A stretch of DNA of 64,000 nucleotides from Truepera sp. (GTDB lineage Bacteria; Deinococcota; Deinococci; Deinococcales; Trueperaceae), in contig JAVSMU010000001.1 in NCBI GenBank assembly GCA_032027045.1, forward strand, positions 1,511,756 to 1,575,755, written 5' to 3'. Below the pieces are notes generated by a model. The model was not told the origin of the DNA and did no database searches. It saw only the letters and a program-made list of their open reading frames with translations. A program made the position numbers and the translations under genes. This document shows, piece by piece, positions 34,530-43,263 of the stretch (its first letter is position 1; every line of letters begins with the position of its first letter).

Positions 34530-35531
34530 TTGTTCGTCTACCTCGTCAGACGTCTCTTCCAACTCATCCCGACCTTCATCGGGGCGACGATGCTCATGTT
34601 CCTGATCAGCCAGCTGGTGCCTGGCGACTTCTTCAAGGCCAAGGAACTCGAGCCGAACGTGCGTCCCGAGACCATCCAGCGCATGCGCGCCGAGTTCGGG
34701 CTCGACAAGCCCGTCTACGTGCAGTACGTGACCTGGATGAAGAACCTGGCCGTGGGCAACCTCGGCCAGTCGTTCGTATCCAACCAGCCCGTCTGGGACC
34801 GCATCGCCAAGCCCATGCGCAACAGCATGTACCTGGCCATGCTCTCCATCGTCATGCTCTGGGCCGTCGCGATACCCGCCGGCGTCTACTCGGCGGTCAG
34901 GCAGTACTCGGTGGGCGATCAGGTGGTGAGCACCCTGTCGTACGTGGGCCTGGCCATCCCCAACTTCTTCTTCGCCCAGGTGCTCATCCTGGGGCTCTTC
35001 TTGTTGAGGACCCTGACCAAGGACTGGTTCGGTTACAACCAGCTCATCTTCCCCGTGGCCGGCATGACCAGCAGTGCCTCCCTCACGATGTCCCCTTGGG
35101 GCCAGTTCTGGGACATCATGTGGCACATGCTCATCCCGTCGTTCGTGGTGGCCACGTCGGGCATGGCAGGCTTCACCCGCGTCCTGCGCGCACAGATGGT
35201 GGAGTACCTCGGGTCCGACTTCATCCGTACCGCCCGCGCGAAGGGCGTCAGCAAGACCAAGGTCACCTACAAGCACGCGCTCAGGCCCGCCATCATCCCC
35301 TTCGTCGCGGGCATCGGCGGGTTGCTGCCCAACCTCGTCGGCGGCGCCGGGCTCGTCGAGGTGGTCATGTCGTGGCCCGGCATCACGCCGACGTTCCTGA
35401 CCGCCCTGAGCTCCCAGGACATCTACGTCGTGCTCGGCCTGCTGGTCGTGACGACCATCCTCTTGATGCTGGGTAACGTCCTCTCCGACATACTACTGGC
35501 CGCCGTCGACCCGCGGATCCGGTACAGCTGA
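34530..35531 (+). CDS. dppB: Peptide-type ABC transporter permease DppB
   Basis: Membrane subunit with about six helices; begins LVRRLFQLIPTFIGATMLMFLISQLVPGD, the DppB opening. The EAA loop lies near residue 230 (LGSDFIRTARAKGVSKTKVTYKHALR). 333 residues, normal. TTG start after a GGGGG stretch. dppC starts 8 nt later. Confidence 0.94.
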   Translation: MFVYLVRRLFQLIPTFIGATMLMFLISQLVPGDFFKAKELEPNVRPETIQRMRAEFGLDKPVYVQYVTWMKNLAVGNLGQSFVSNQPVWDRIAKPMRNSMYLAMLSIVMLWAVAIPAGVYSAVRQYSVGDQVVSTLSYVGLAIPNFFFAQVLILGLFLLRTLTKDWFGYNQLIFPVAGMTSSASLTMSPWGQFWDIMWHMLIPSFVVATSGMAGFTRVLRAQMVEYLGSDFIRTARAKGVSKTKVTYKHALRPAIIPFVAGIGGLLPNLVGGAGLVEVVMSWPGITPTFLTALSSQDIYVVLGLLVVTTILLMLGNVLSDILLAAVDPRIRYS

Positions 35532-35539
35532 GGCCTGCC

Positions 35540-36811
35540 GTGACGGACAGAGACGACGACCGCATCAGGCCCGAGGACGAGGCGCCCACGTTCGAGCAGA
35601 GCGGACTTCACGGCGACGAGGTCGGGGCTCAACTCAGCGAGGCGAGCTTCGAGCGGCAGGCCGGAGCACCCCTGACGCGTGAGAGCAAGAGCCAGGGGCA
35701 GATCGTCTGGGAGCAGTTCAGGCGCCACAAGGCGGCGCTCGTCGGCGGCTGGGTCCTAGTCTTCATGTACCTCACCGCCATCTTCGCGGGTTTCCTTGCG
35801 CCCTACGGCATCAACGAGTACCGGCGCAGCCCGGCGGCCGCCTTCAGAGCGCCCGCGAAGATCCACTGGACCGACCCCGAGACGGGCAAGCTCACCCGCC
35901 CGTTCGTGTACGACGTCAAGGAGTCGCGCGACCCCGTCACGAGGCAGCGGGTCTACGAAGACGTGACCGACGTGCGCTACCCCATCAAGTTCTTCGTGCA
36001 CCGGCCGTCGCAGCCTTACAAGATCCTCGGCCTCTTCCAGTCGGACCTCCGGCTCTTCGGCGTCGACGACCCCGCCAGGATCTTCCTGTGGGGCACGAAC
36101 AACTTGGGCAAGGACCTGTTCTCGCGCGTCCTCTACGGGGGGCAGGTGAGCCTCACCATCGGCCTCCTGGCCGTGTGGGTCGCCTTCTTCCTGGGCCTAC
36201 TGCTCGGGGGCATCGCGGGCTTCTACGGGGGCGTGGTCGACGACATCATCATGCGCCTGGTGGAGGTCTTCGCGGCCATCCCCGGGCTCTTCTTGCTCAT
36301 AGTGTTGGCATCGCTGCTGCGCGACCCGAACAACCCTCTGGCCAAGGCCTTCGGGCTCCAGATGACCTCGGCGCAGACCTTCCTCCTGACCGTCGTCGTG
36401 CTCGGCTTCGTCGGCTGGGGCGGGCTGGCGCGGATCATCCGCAGCCTCATCCTGTCGGCGCGCGAGCTCGACTACGCCGCCGCCGCCAAGGCGCTCGGCG
36501 CCAGCGAGACCAGGGTCCTGTGGCGCCACCTGCTGCCAAGCACGGCCAGTTACGTGGTCGTCGACCTGACCCTCTCCATCCCCGGCTTCATCTTGGCCGA
36601 GACCGGCCTGTCGTTCCTGGGCCTCGGGCCGAGCGAGGTTGACACTGCAAGTTGGGGACTCTTGCTCCGAGACGCCACGGCCAGGGGCATCAGCATCCAG
36701 TTCGTGCCGTGGCTCCTGATACCCGGCATCCCCATCCTCCTGGCAGTGTTATGCTGGAACCTGCTCGGCGACGGTTTGCGAGACGCCTTCGACCCCAAGA
36801 AACGCAGGTAA
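35540..36811 (+). CDS. dppC: Peptide-type ABC transporter permease DppC with extended outside loop
   Basis: Second membrane subunit. Residues 1-50 are a hydrophilic tail, followed by a first helix near 72-92. Then a stretch of about 100 residues (95-195) outside the membrane contains RRSPAAAFRAPAKIHW and DPARIFLWGTNNLGKDLFSRVLYG, the last part being the normal DppC motif. Five further helices and the EAA loop (LDYAAAAKALGASETRVLWRHLLP) follow. 423 residues against about 300 for E. coli DppC, because of the tail and the enlarged loop. Confidence 0.93.
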   Translation: MTDRDDDRIRPEDEAPTFEQSGLHGDEVGAQLSEASFERQAGAPLTRESKSQGQIVWEQFRRHKAALVGGWVLVFMYLTAIFAGFLAPYGINEYRRSPAAAFRAPAKIHWTDPETGKLTRPFVYDVKESRDPVTRQRVYEDVTDVRYPIKFFVHRPSQPYKILGLFQSDLRLFGVDDPARIFLWGTNNLGKDLFSRVLYGGQVSLTIGLLAVWVAFFLGLLLGGIAGFYGGVVDDIIMRLVEVFAAIPGLFLLIVLASLLRDPNNPLAKAFGLQMTSAQTFLLTVVVLGFVGWGGLARIIRSLILSARELDYAAAAKALGASETRVLWRHLLPSTASYVVVDLTLSIPGFILAETGLSFLGLGPSEVDTASWGLLLRDATARGISIQFVPWLLIPGIPILLAVLCWNLLGDGLRDAFDPKKRR

Positions 36812-36835
36812 GCGGGGCTCCAGGCTAGGCGAGCG

Positions 36836-36913
36836 TATTTCCACAGACCCGTGAATATCTTGCGAGGCGCGCTGCGCTAGTTATGCACAGTGCGCTTGGC
36901 TCGATTATCCATA
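36836..36913. other. Cluster of DnaA-box-like sequences
   Basis: In the 156-nt gap between dppC and dppD: TTTCCACA (36838-36845), TTATGCACA (36881-36889, a full match to TTATNCACA) and TTATCCATA (36905-36913, one mismatch to TTATCCACA). The stretch is richer in A+T than its surroundings. Confidence 0.4.
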
Positions 36914-36967
36914 GCGTGCCGTAGGCCGCACGGTCCGGCTTCGCAATGTCGCGTGAGGAGGGCTTAG

Positions 36968-37974
<1,007 letters not shown>

Positions 37975-37978
<4 letters not shown>

Positions 37979-38982
37979 CTGACGCTAACGACAAGAAGGA
38001 CACGGCCGCGGCGGCCAAGACCGAGACGCTTCTCGATGTCAGGAACCTGCGCAAGTACTTCCCCATCAGGGGCGGCATCTTCTCGCGGGTCGTTGCCAAC
38101 GTGAAGGCCATCGAGGACGTGAGCTTCAAGATCCAACGGGGTGAGGTCGTCGGCCTGGTGGGCGAGTCCGGCTCCGGCAAGACCACCGTCGGGCGTTCCA
38201 TCTTGCGCCTCATCGAGCCCACCGCGGGCGAGGTGCTGTTCGACGGGGTAGACATCACGAAGCTCAGCAAGTCGCAGATGCGCGAGTACCGCAAGCGCAT
38301 GCAGATCATCTTCCAGGACCCCTTCGCGAGCCTGAACCCTCGCATGTCGGTGGGCGACATCGTCGGCGAGGCGATGACCATCCACAACCTGGCCCGCGGC
38401 AAGGACCGCGAGCAGCGCGTGGCGCAGCTCCTGGAGCGTGTCGGCCTGTCGCCGTCGCACATGCGCCGCTACCCGCACGAGTTCTCGGGCGGGCAGCGCC
38501 AGCGCATCGGGATCGCGCGGGCGCTCGCCGTCGACCCGCAGTTCATCGTTGCCGACGAGCCGGTCTCGGCGCTCGACGTCTCGATCCAGGCGCAGGTGGT
38601 GAACCTGCTCCAGGACCTGAAGGACGAGCTCGGCCTCACGCTCCTCTTCATCGCGCACGACCTCGGGGTCGTCGAGTACATCAGCGACCACGTCGTGGTC
38701 ATGTACTTGGGCCGCATCATGGAGATCGCCCCGGCCAAGGAGCTGTACGCCAACCCCATCCATCCGTACACGGAAGCGTTGCTGTCTGCCGTACCCATCC
38801 CGGACCCTACGGTCAAGCGCGACCGCATCATCCTCCAGGGCGACATCCCCTCCCCCATCAACCCGCCCTCGGGCTGCGTGTTCCGCACCCGCTGCCCGAT
38901 CGCTACCAAGGAGTGCGCGGAGGTCGTGCCGCCGCTCGTGGAAGTCAACCCCGGCCACTTCAAGGCCTGCATCAACCGCTGA
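37975..38982 (+). CDS. dppF: Peptide-type ABC transporter ATPase DppF
   Basis: Second ATPase. Walker A GESGSGKT near residue 62, [18 protein letters not shown] near 113, signature [15 protein letters not shown] near 167, Walker [15 protein letters not shown], and a Cys-containing tail ([15 protein letters not shown]). 335 residues. ATG overlaps the dppD stop (ATGA). A 63-codon tail gene follows 8 nt later. Confidence 0.95.
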
Positions 38983-38990
38983 GCGCCGAG

Positions 38991-39182
38991 GTGAGCCGCG
39001 GGGGAGGAAGCGGGGAGGAAGCGCAGAAGAACGGTGACCTAGCGGCGCAGCGCAAGCTGTCCAAGAAGGAGATCTTCAAGCTTATCCTGGCCGCCTACGC
39101 CACGTCCTTGCCTTACCTGGTCCTGTTCGTGGTGCTCATGCTGATCGCCGTCTGGATCGTGACGACCTTCTTGTTCCACTAG
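38991..39182 (+). CDS. Small single-helix membrane protein
   Basis: 63 residues from a GTG 8 nt after dppF, on the same transcript and before a terminator. Residues 1-30 are charged (AQRKLSKKEIFKLIL), residues about 34-60 form one membrane helix ending in FLFH. Not recognised. It could be an accessory subunit of the peptide importer or simply the operon's last passenger. The dppF-like spacing, terminator just after the stop, and sensible topology support it as real. Confidence 0.65.
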   Translation: MSRGGGSGEEAQKNGDLAAQRKLSKKEIFKLILAAYATSLPYLVLFVVLMLIAVWIVTTFLFH

Positions 39183-39199
39183 GGTCGTAGCATCTCCTA

Positions 39200-39222
39200 G
39201 GGCCCCGCCAGTACCGGGGCCC
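39200..39222 (+). terminator. Terminator of dpp operon
   Basis: Perfect 8-bp GC stem (GGGCCCCG/CGGGGCCC), 7-nt loop, followed by CTTTCT. A typical intrinsic terminator, 17 nt after the stop. Confidence 0.85.
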
Positions 39223-39259
39223 CTTTCTCGTGCCGCTCCGCTGGCCGCCCGGGTCACCG

Positions 39260-39265
39260 TATACT
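39260..39265 (+). promoter_or_regulatory. -10 element for leaderless polyprenyl synthase transcript
   Basis: TATACT, 7 nt before the GTG at 39273; no ribosome binding site between. Confidence 0.6.
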
Positions 39266-39272
39266 CGGCGGC

Positions 39273-40298
39273 GTGACCCTCGCGACGGACATCCGCCAGG
39301 GCGTTCTCCGGGCCTTGGCCGACCTCCACGTGCCGGGCCGGGCGGTCGACGAGAGCGTCGCAGCCGAGTTGGCGCGCTTCGCGCAGCTGATGCGCGATTA
39401 CCCCACCAGACCGGGCAAGACGTTGAGGGGCCAGTTGCTGGTGTGGTCGGCGCGCGCCAACGGGGCCGCGAATGGCGGTGCGGCCATGATCCTCGCCGAG
39501 GCCATCGAACTCTTCCAGAACTGGGTCTTGGTGCACGACGACATCGAGGACGACTCCGAGGAGCGGCGGGGCCTACCCGCGCTGCATAAGCAGGTGGGCG
39601 TGCCGGTGGCCCTCAACGTCGGCGACGCCATGCACATGCTCATGTGGCGCCGGCTGTCGGCCCTTCCCGACGCGCCGCCCGTCGACAAGCGGGCGGCGCT
39701 CGACGAGTTCACAGACATGCTCCTCGCCACCGCTGCCGGCCAACACCTCGACCTCGCCTGGGTGAGCGCCGGCAGGTTCGACGTCACGGAGAGCGAGTAT
39801 CTCCAGATGGTCACGCTCAAGACCGCCTACTACACGGTGGTGGCCCCCCTGCGGCTCGGGGCTTACTGCGCCGGAGCGACGCCACCGGCGGCACTGGAGA
39901 GCGCGGCGGTGGACCTGGGGGTGGCGTTCCAGATCCGTGACGACATCCTCAACCTGGGCCCCGGCGAGGGCTATGGCAAGGAGGTGGCCGGCGACCTCTA
40001 CGAGGGCAAGCGCACGCTGATCCTCGCTCACCTGCTCGCGAACCTGCGGCCCACCGAACGCCGGCGCGTCATCCGGCTGCTCGCCCGCCCCAGGGGCGCC
40101 AAGACGGCGGCCGAGATGGACGAGGTGCTCCAGCTGATGAGGGAGCGTGGGTCGCTGGACCACGCGCAGCGCGTGGCCGAGGAGCGCGCCGCTCGGGGCC
40201 TGGAAGGGGTGCGCGCGTGGCTCGCACGGCTTCCCGACCAGGCCGCGGCTTCCCGCGTAGCCGGGCTCCTGGGCGACCTGGCCGACCGCTCGGCGTAA
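39273..40298 (+). CDS. Polyprenyl (geranylgeranyl-type) diphosphate synthase
   Basis: Head-to-tail prenyltransferase extending isoprenoid diphosphates. First Asp-rich motif at about 89-94 (DDIEDD, followed by SEERRG), second at about 225 (QIRDDILNL, with Asn in the last acidic position) and GKEVAGDLYEGKRTL. 341 residues. The product length cannot be fixed, although the residue pair before the first motif (LV) suggests C20 or a similar size. Carotenoid or quinone precursor supply is likely. Monocistronic, probably leaderless. Confidence 0.88.
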   Translation: MTLATDIRQGVLRALADLHVPGRAVDESVAAELARFAQLMRDYPTRPGKTLRGQLLVWSARANGAANGGAAMILAEAIELFQNWVLVHDDIEDDSEERRGLPALHKQVGVPVALNVGDAMHMLMWRRLSALPDAPPVDKRAALDEFTDMLLATAAGQHLDLAWVSAGRFDVTESEYLQMVTLKTAYYTVVAPLRLGAYCAGATPPAALESAAVDLGVAFQIRDDILNLGPGEGYGKEVAGDLYEGKRTLILAHLLANLRPTERRRVIRLLARPRGAKTAAEMDEVLQLMRERGSLDHAQRVAEERAARGLEGVRAWLARLPDQAAASRVAGLLGDLADRSA

Positions 40299-40379
40299 GC
40301 CCCTAGGCGAAGCCCCAGGCTCGTGCGACTACGGCCCAGCGCCTGGCCAGCTCCACTACCGCTGCCGCTAGGCTGCCTC

Positions 40380-41363
40380 ATGACCCGCCCACGCGCCCGC
40401 TCGTCACGCGTCGCGCCGGTCCAGCGCGTGGGGCCTCGGCCGCCGCCGGCCGCCCAGGACTCGGCCGGGCTCGGAAGCCGGGCCCCTCACGCATGGTATG
40501 CCCACGCCCTCCGCCTGCTCCCGACGCTCCTGGCCAACCTGGCGCCCTGTAGCGCCTGCCAGGAACGCCCAGGCGGCCTCGTCGGGGTCTGCCCGGCCTG
40601 CATGGAGGCCATCGCCGCGGCCGTAGGGAGCCTTGCGCCGGGCGCGACCGAGACGCTGTGGCTCGGGCCCTACGCGGGCGTGTGGCGCCGCCTGGTTCAC
40701 GCCCTCAAGTACGGCGGGGCACGGAACTTAGCGGGCTTCCTGGGCCCGTTGCTGGCCGAGCGCGTTGCAGCGGCGGGCTGGAGTCCACAACTCGTGGTTC
40801 ACGTGCCGACGACCGACTCGCGGCGCCGCGGTCGGGGTTACGACCAGGCAGAGCTACTGGCCGTGGCGGCGGCCCTGGCCCTTGGAACGCCGCACGCCCC
40901 GGCCCTCGAGCGCGTGCGGGCGACGAAGAAGCTGGCCGGGCTGGGCCGCGCGGCCCGCGGCGCCGCGCTGGTGGGCGCGTTCCGCTCGCGCCACCTGGCC
41001 GGGAAAAGGGTGTTGCTGATCGACGACGTGATGACCACCGGCGCCACCCTGGACGCCGCCAGGGCAGCACTGGCCGCGGCTGATGCCGGCCAGGTGAGGA
41101 GCGCGGTCGTCGCCAGGACGGCGCCTCCGCTAGAGCGTTCAGAGGACCATGAGCAGCGCGGTTACCACCCCGATGATGGCGCCCGCCAGCACCTGGGGGT
41201 AGGTATGACCGAGGAGCGTCTTGAGCGCCTTCGGCTGGAAGCGGGCGTCGAACAGGTGCCCCAACTCCCTCACGAGCTCGTTGATGGCCTCCGCCTGTTG
41301 CCCCGCGGCGCGCCTGATGCCCGTGGCGTCGTACATCACGATGGAGCCGAACACCAAGGCTAG
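40380..41363 (+). CDS. comF: ComF-family phosphoribosyltransferase-like protein with run-on C-terminus
   Basis: ComF proteins are linked to DNA uptake. Residues about 60-85 have the double Cys pair (CSAC...CPAC) of the zinc-binding N-domain; the PRTase domain ends with VLLIDDVMTTGATLDAA near 220. The family part ends near residue 250. The frame then runs on for 75 more residues to 41363 antisense to the DUF212 gene, giving 327 residues instead of about 230. Start at ATG 40380 is uncertain; the first 50 residues are proline-rich and unlike the family. Confidence 0.82.
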   Translation: MTRPRARSSRVAPVQRVGPRPPPAAQDSAGLGSRAPHAWYAHALRLLPTLLANLAPCSACQERPGGLVGVCPACMEAIAAAVGSLAPGATETLWLGPYAGVWRRLVHALKYGGARNLAGFLGPLLAERVAAAGWSPQLVVHVPTTDSRRRGRGYDQAELLAVAAALALGTPHAPALERVRATKKLAGLGRAARGAALVGAFRSRHLAGKRVLLIDDVMTTGATLDAARAALAAADAGQVRSAVVARTAPPLERSEDHEQRGYHPDDGARQHLGVGMTEERLERLRLEAGVEQVPQLPHELVDGLRLLPRGAPDARGVVHHDGAEHQG

Positions 41364-41582
41364 GGCGAAGGTCGGGCTGCCCCAGCCGTACAGCACCCCC
41401 ACGCTGGTGGCGAGCGCGGCCACCGACGCGGTGTGAGAGGACGGCATGCCGCCCGTATCGAGCAGCCGCTCGGGGGCCCAGCGCCGCTCGGTGATGAGTA
41501 CCAGGCCGACCTTGAGCACCTGCGCCACGATGGTCGCCACGATGGCCGACCAGAGCGGAAGGTTGCCGAGCACGCCGGTCAC
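41139..41582 (-). CDS. DUF212/divergent PAP2-family membrane protein
   Basis: 147 residues of the divergent PAP2 (acid phosphatase/haloperoxidase-related, DUF212) family. GGMPSSHTASVAALATSVG near 45 carries the Ser-His of the phosphatase core, and LLGHTYPQVLAGAIIG near 125 the second conserved His. About four membrane helices. Possibly a lipid phosphate phosphatase. Last gene of the efp-acc-nusB-folD operon, start overlapping folD's stop by 4 nt. Confidence 0.85.
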   Translation of the reverse strand: MTGVLGNLPLWSAIVATIVAQVLKVGLVLITERRWAPERLLDTGGMPSSHTASVAALATSVGVLYGWGSPTFALALVFGSIVMYDATGIRRAAGQQAEAINELVRELGHLFDARFQPKALKTLLGHTYPQVLAGAIIGVVTALLMVL

Positions 41583-42427
41583 CCCGCGCGCCTTTCGCGT
41601 GCCGCCTTGATCGTGTTGGCTATCACCATGACCACGGTCATGAGCCCCGTGCCGCCTGGCATCGGCGTCAGGTAGCCCGCCACGCGGGCCACGTCCGGGT
41701 GCACGTCGCCGGCGATGCCCTCCTCCTCTCGTGTCAGGCCGACGTCGAAGACGGCGGCCCCCGGCTTGACCATCTCGGGAGTGATGAGGCGCGGACTGCC
41801 GACCGCCGCGACCAGAACGTCGGCGCGGCGCGTGACTGCGCCCAGGTCCTGGGTGCGCGAGTGCGCCAGCGTCACCGTTGCGTTGCGCGCGAGTAAGAGG
41901 GCCGCCAACGGCTTGCCGACGAGGTTCGAGCGGCCCACCACCACCGCCTCCCTACCGGCCACCGGCACCCCGTAATGGTCGATCAACGCCAGCACTCCCA
42001 GGGGCGTGGCGGGGGCGAGGCCGGTGCCCTGCGACCAGAGCTTCCCGACGTTCATCGGGTGAAGCCCGTCGACGTCCTTGCCCGGGTCGATGGCCGCCAA
42101 GACCTTCGGGGCCTCCACGCCGGGAACGGGGAGTTGCACCAGGATGCCGTCCACGTCTGCATCCTCGTTGAGTCCGTGCACCAGTTCGAGCACGTCTGCG
42201 GTGGTGGTCCCCTCGGGCAGCACCACGGTTCTCGAGCGCATGCCCACGCGGCCCGCCAGCCGCTCCTTCGAGCGGACGTAGTAAGCGCTGGCCGGGTCGT
42301 CGCCTACCCGCACGAAGACGAGCTGCGGCACGAAGGTGAGCGCCGCCACCTCGTCCCGCATGCGCTCCACGAGGGCCGCCGACACGACCTTGCCGTCGAG
42401 CCTCACGGCCTCAGGAGCTCGGGGCAT
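41579..42427 (-). CDS. folD: Bifunctional methylenetetrahydrofolate dehydrogenase/cyclohydrolase
   Basis: Interconverts methylene-, methenyl- and formyl-tetrahydrofolate for purine and formyl-Met supply. Motifs: ASAYYVRSKERLA with the catalytic Lys near 55, VDGILVQLPVPG, and VVVGRSNLVGKPLAALLL. Ends CTPMPGGTGLMT-like (YLTPMPGGTGLMTV). 282 residues from ATG 42427, the family start, which overlaps nusB's end by 17 nt. Confidence 0.95.
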   Translation of the reverse strand: MPRAPEAVRLDGKVVSAALVERMRDEVAALTFVPQLVFVRVGDDPASAYYVRSKERLAGRVGMRSRTVVLPEGTTTADVLELVHGLNEDADVDGILVQLPVPGVEAPKVLAAIDPGKDVDGLHPMNVGKLWSQGTGLAPATPLGVLALIDHYGVPVAGREAVVVGRSNLVGKPLAALLLARNATVTLAHSRTQDLGAVTRRADVLVAAVGSPRLITPEMVKPGAAVFDVGLTREEEGIAGDVHPDVARVAGYLTPMPGGTGLMTVVMVIANTIKAARERRAG

Positions 42428-42923
42428 CGCCGTCCTCGGGCTCGCGCACCGGTTCGGGTTCGCGGGGATCCACGCCCATCGCGCCTCGCTGTTCACGTAG
42501 GAGCTTCGCCAACACCCCGTTCACGAACCGCCCAGACTCGTCGCCGCCGAACTTCTTCGCCAACCTGACGGCCATCTCGATCGCTACCTCGGGCGGTTCC
42601 GTGCCGTGGCGCATCTCGGTGAGCGCTATGCGCAACACGTTGAGGTCGGTCTGCGACATCTGACCGAACGACCAGCCCGTGATGGCGGCGGCCAGTTCGG
42701 CGTTCAGCTCCTCGCGGTGGGCGTCGAAGGACTTCAGCAAGCCCCCCGCGAACTCGAGGTCGGTAACGTCGAGGGCGTCGCCGTAGACGGCGTCGTCCGC
42801 GTCCTCGACAACCTCGGCCTGCTCCGCCCTGACGCTGCGCCAGACGTCCAGCAGCGGCTCGGCGCCGCGCTCGGACTGGAACAGGGTTCGAAACGCCAGC
42901 TCCCGCGCCTGGCGTCTACCCAC
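42411..42923 (-). CDS. nusB: Transcription antitermination factor NusB
   Basis: RNA-binding helical protein for rRNA antitermination with NusE. Starts GRRQARELAFRTLFQSERG and has LNVLRIALTEMRH then AIEMAVRLAKKFGGDESGRFVNGVL. 170 residues from GTG 42923, preceded by GAGG; a longer frame to 42965 exists. Overlaps the stop of the Asp23 gene by 8 nt. Confidence 0.93.
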   Translation of the reverse strand: MGRRQARELAFRTLFQSERGAEPLLDVWRSVRAEQAEVVEDADDAVYGDALDVTDLEFAGGLLKSFDAHREELNAELAAAITGWSFGQMSQTDLNVLRIALTEMRHGTEPPEVAIEMAVRLAKKFGGDESGRFVNGVLAKLLREQRGAMGVDPREPEPVREPEDGDAPSS

Positions 42924-43263
42924 GCGTGGCGTCCTCTTCCGGCAACTCGACGCTCTCCACGGCAACGTTCACGCTGCGCACCACCAGCCCCGTCATGGAG
43001 GCGATCGCCTCACGCACCGCCGACTGCGCCGCCGCCGCCACCTTGGGTATCTCCACGCCGTAGTCGACGGCGAGCGAGAGGTCCACCCATACGTCGTCGC
43101 CGTCTCGCTCGATGACTATGCCACGCGCGCGCCTCCCCCCGAGGATCTCACCCACCCGGGCGGGCGGCAGCGTCGGCCGCACGCCGTCGACCTGCTCGAC
43201 GGCCAACTGGGTGATGTTCATCAGGACGTCGGCCGAGATGGCGAGATCGGAGGATTCGTTCAT
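42916..43263 (-). CDS. Asp23/Gls24-family protein
   Basis: 115 residues of the Asp23 (alkaline shock) family, YqhY-like. LAISADVLMNITQLAVEQVDGV and VWVDLSLAVDYGVEIPKVAAAAQSAVREAI are characteristic. YqhY homologues sit between accC and nusB in Bacillus and affect acetyl-CoA carboxylase. Here it also overlaps accC (4 nt) and nusB (8 nt). Confidence 0.9.
   Translation of the reverse strand: MNESSDLAISADVLMNITQLAVEQVDGVRPTLPPARVGEILGGRRARGIVIERDGDDVWVDLSLAVDYGVEIPKVAAAAQSAVREAIASMTGLVVRSVNVAVESVELPEEDATRG

Noticed and set aside
36836-36913. Chromosome origin at the DnaA-box cluster
   Set aside because: No dnaA, dnaN, rpmH or gidA gene adjoins, the boxes are few, and the site lies inside an operon.
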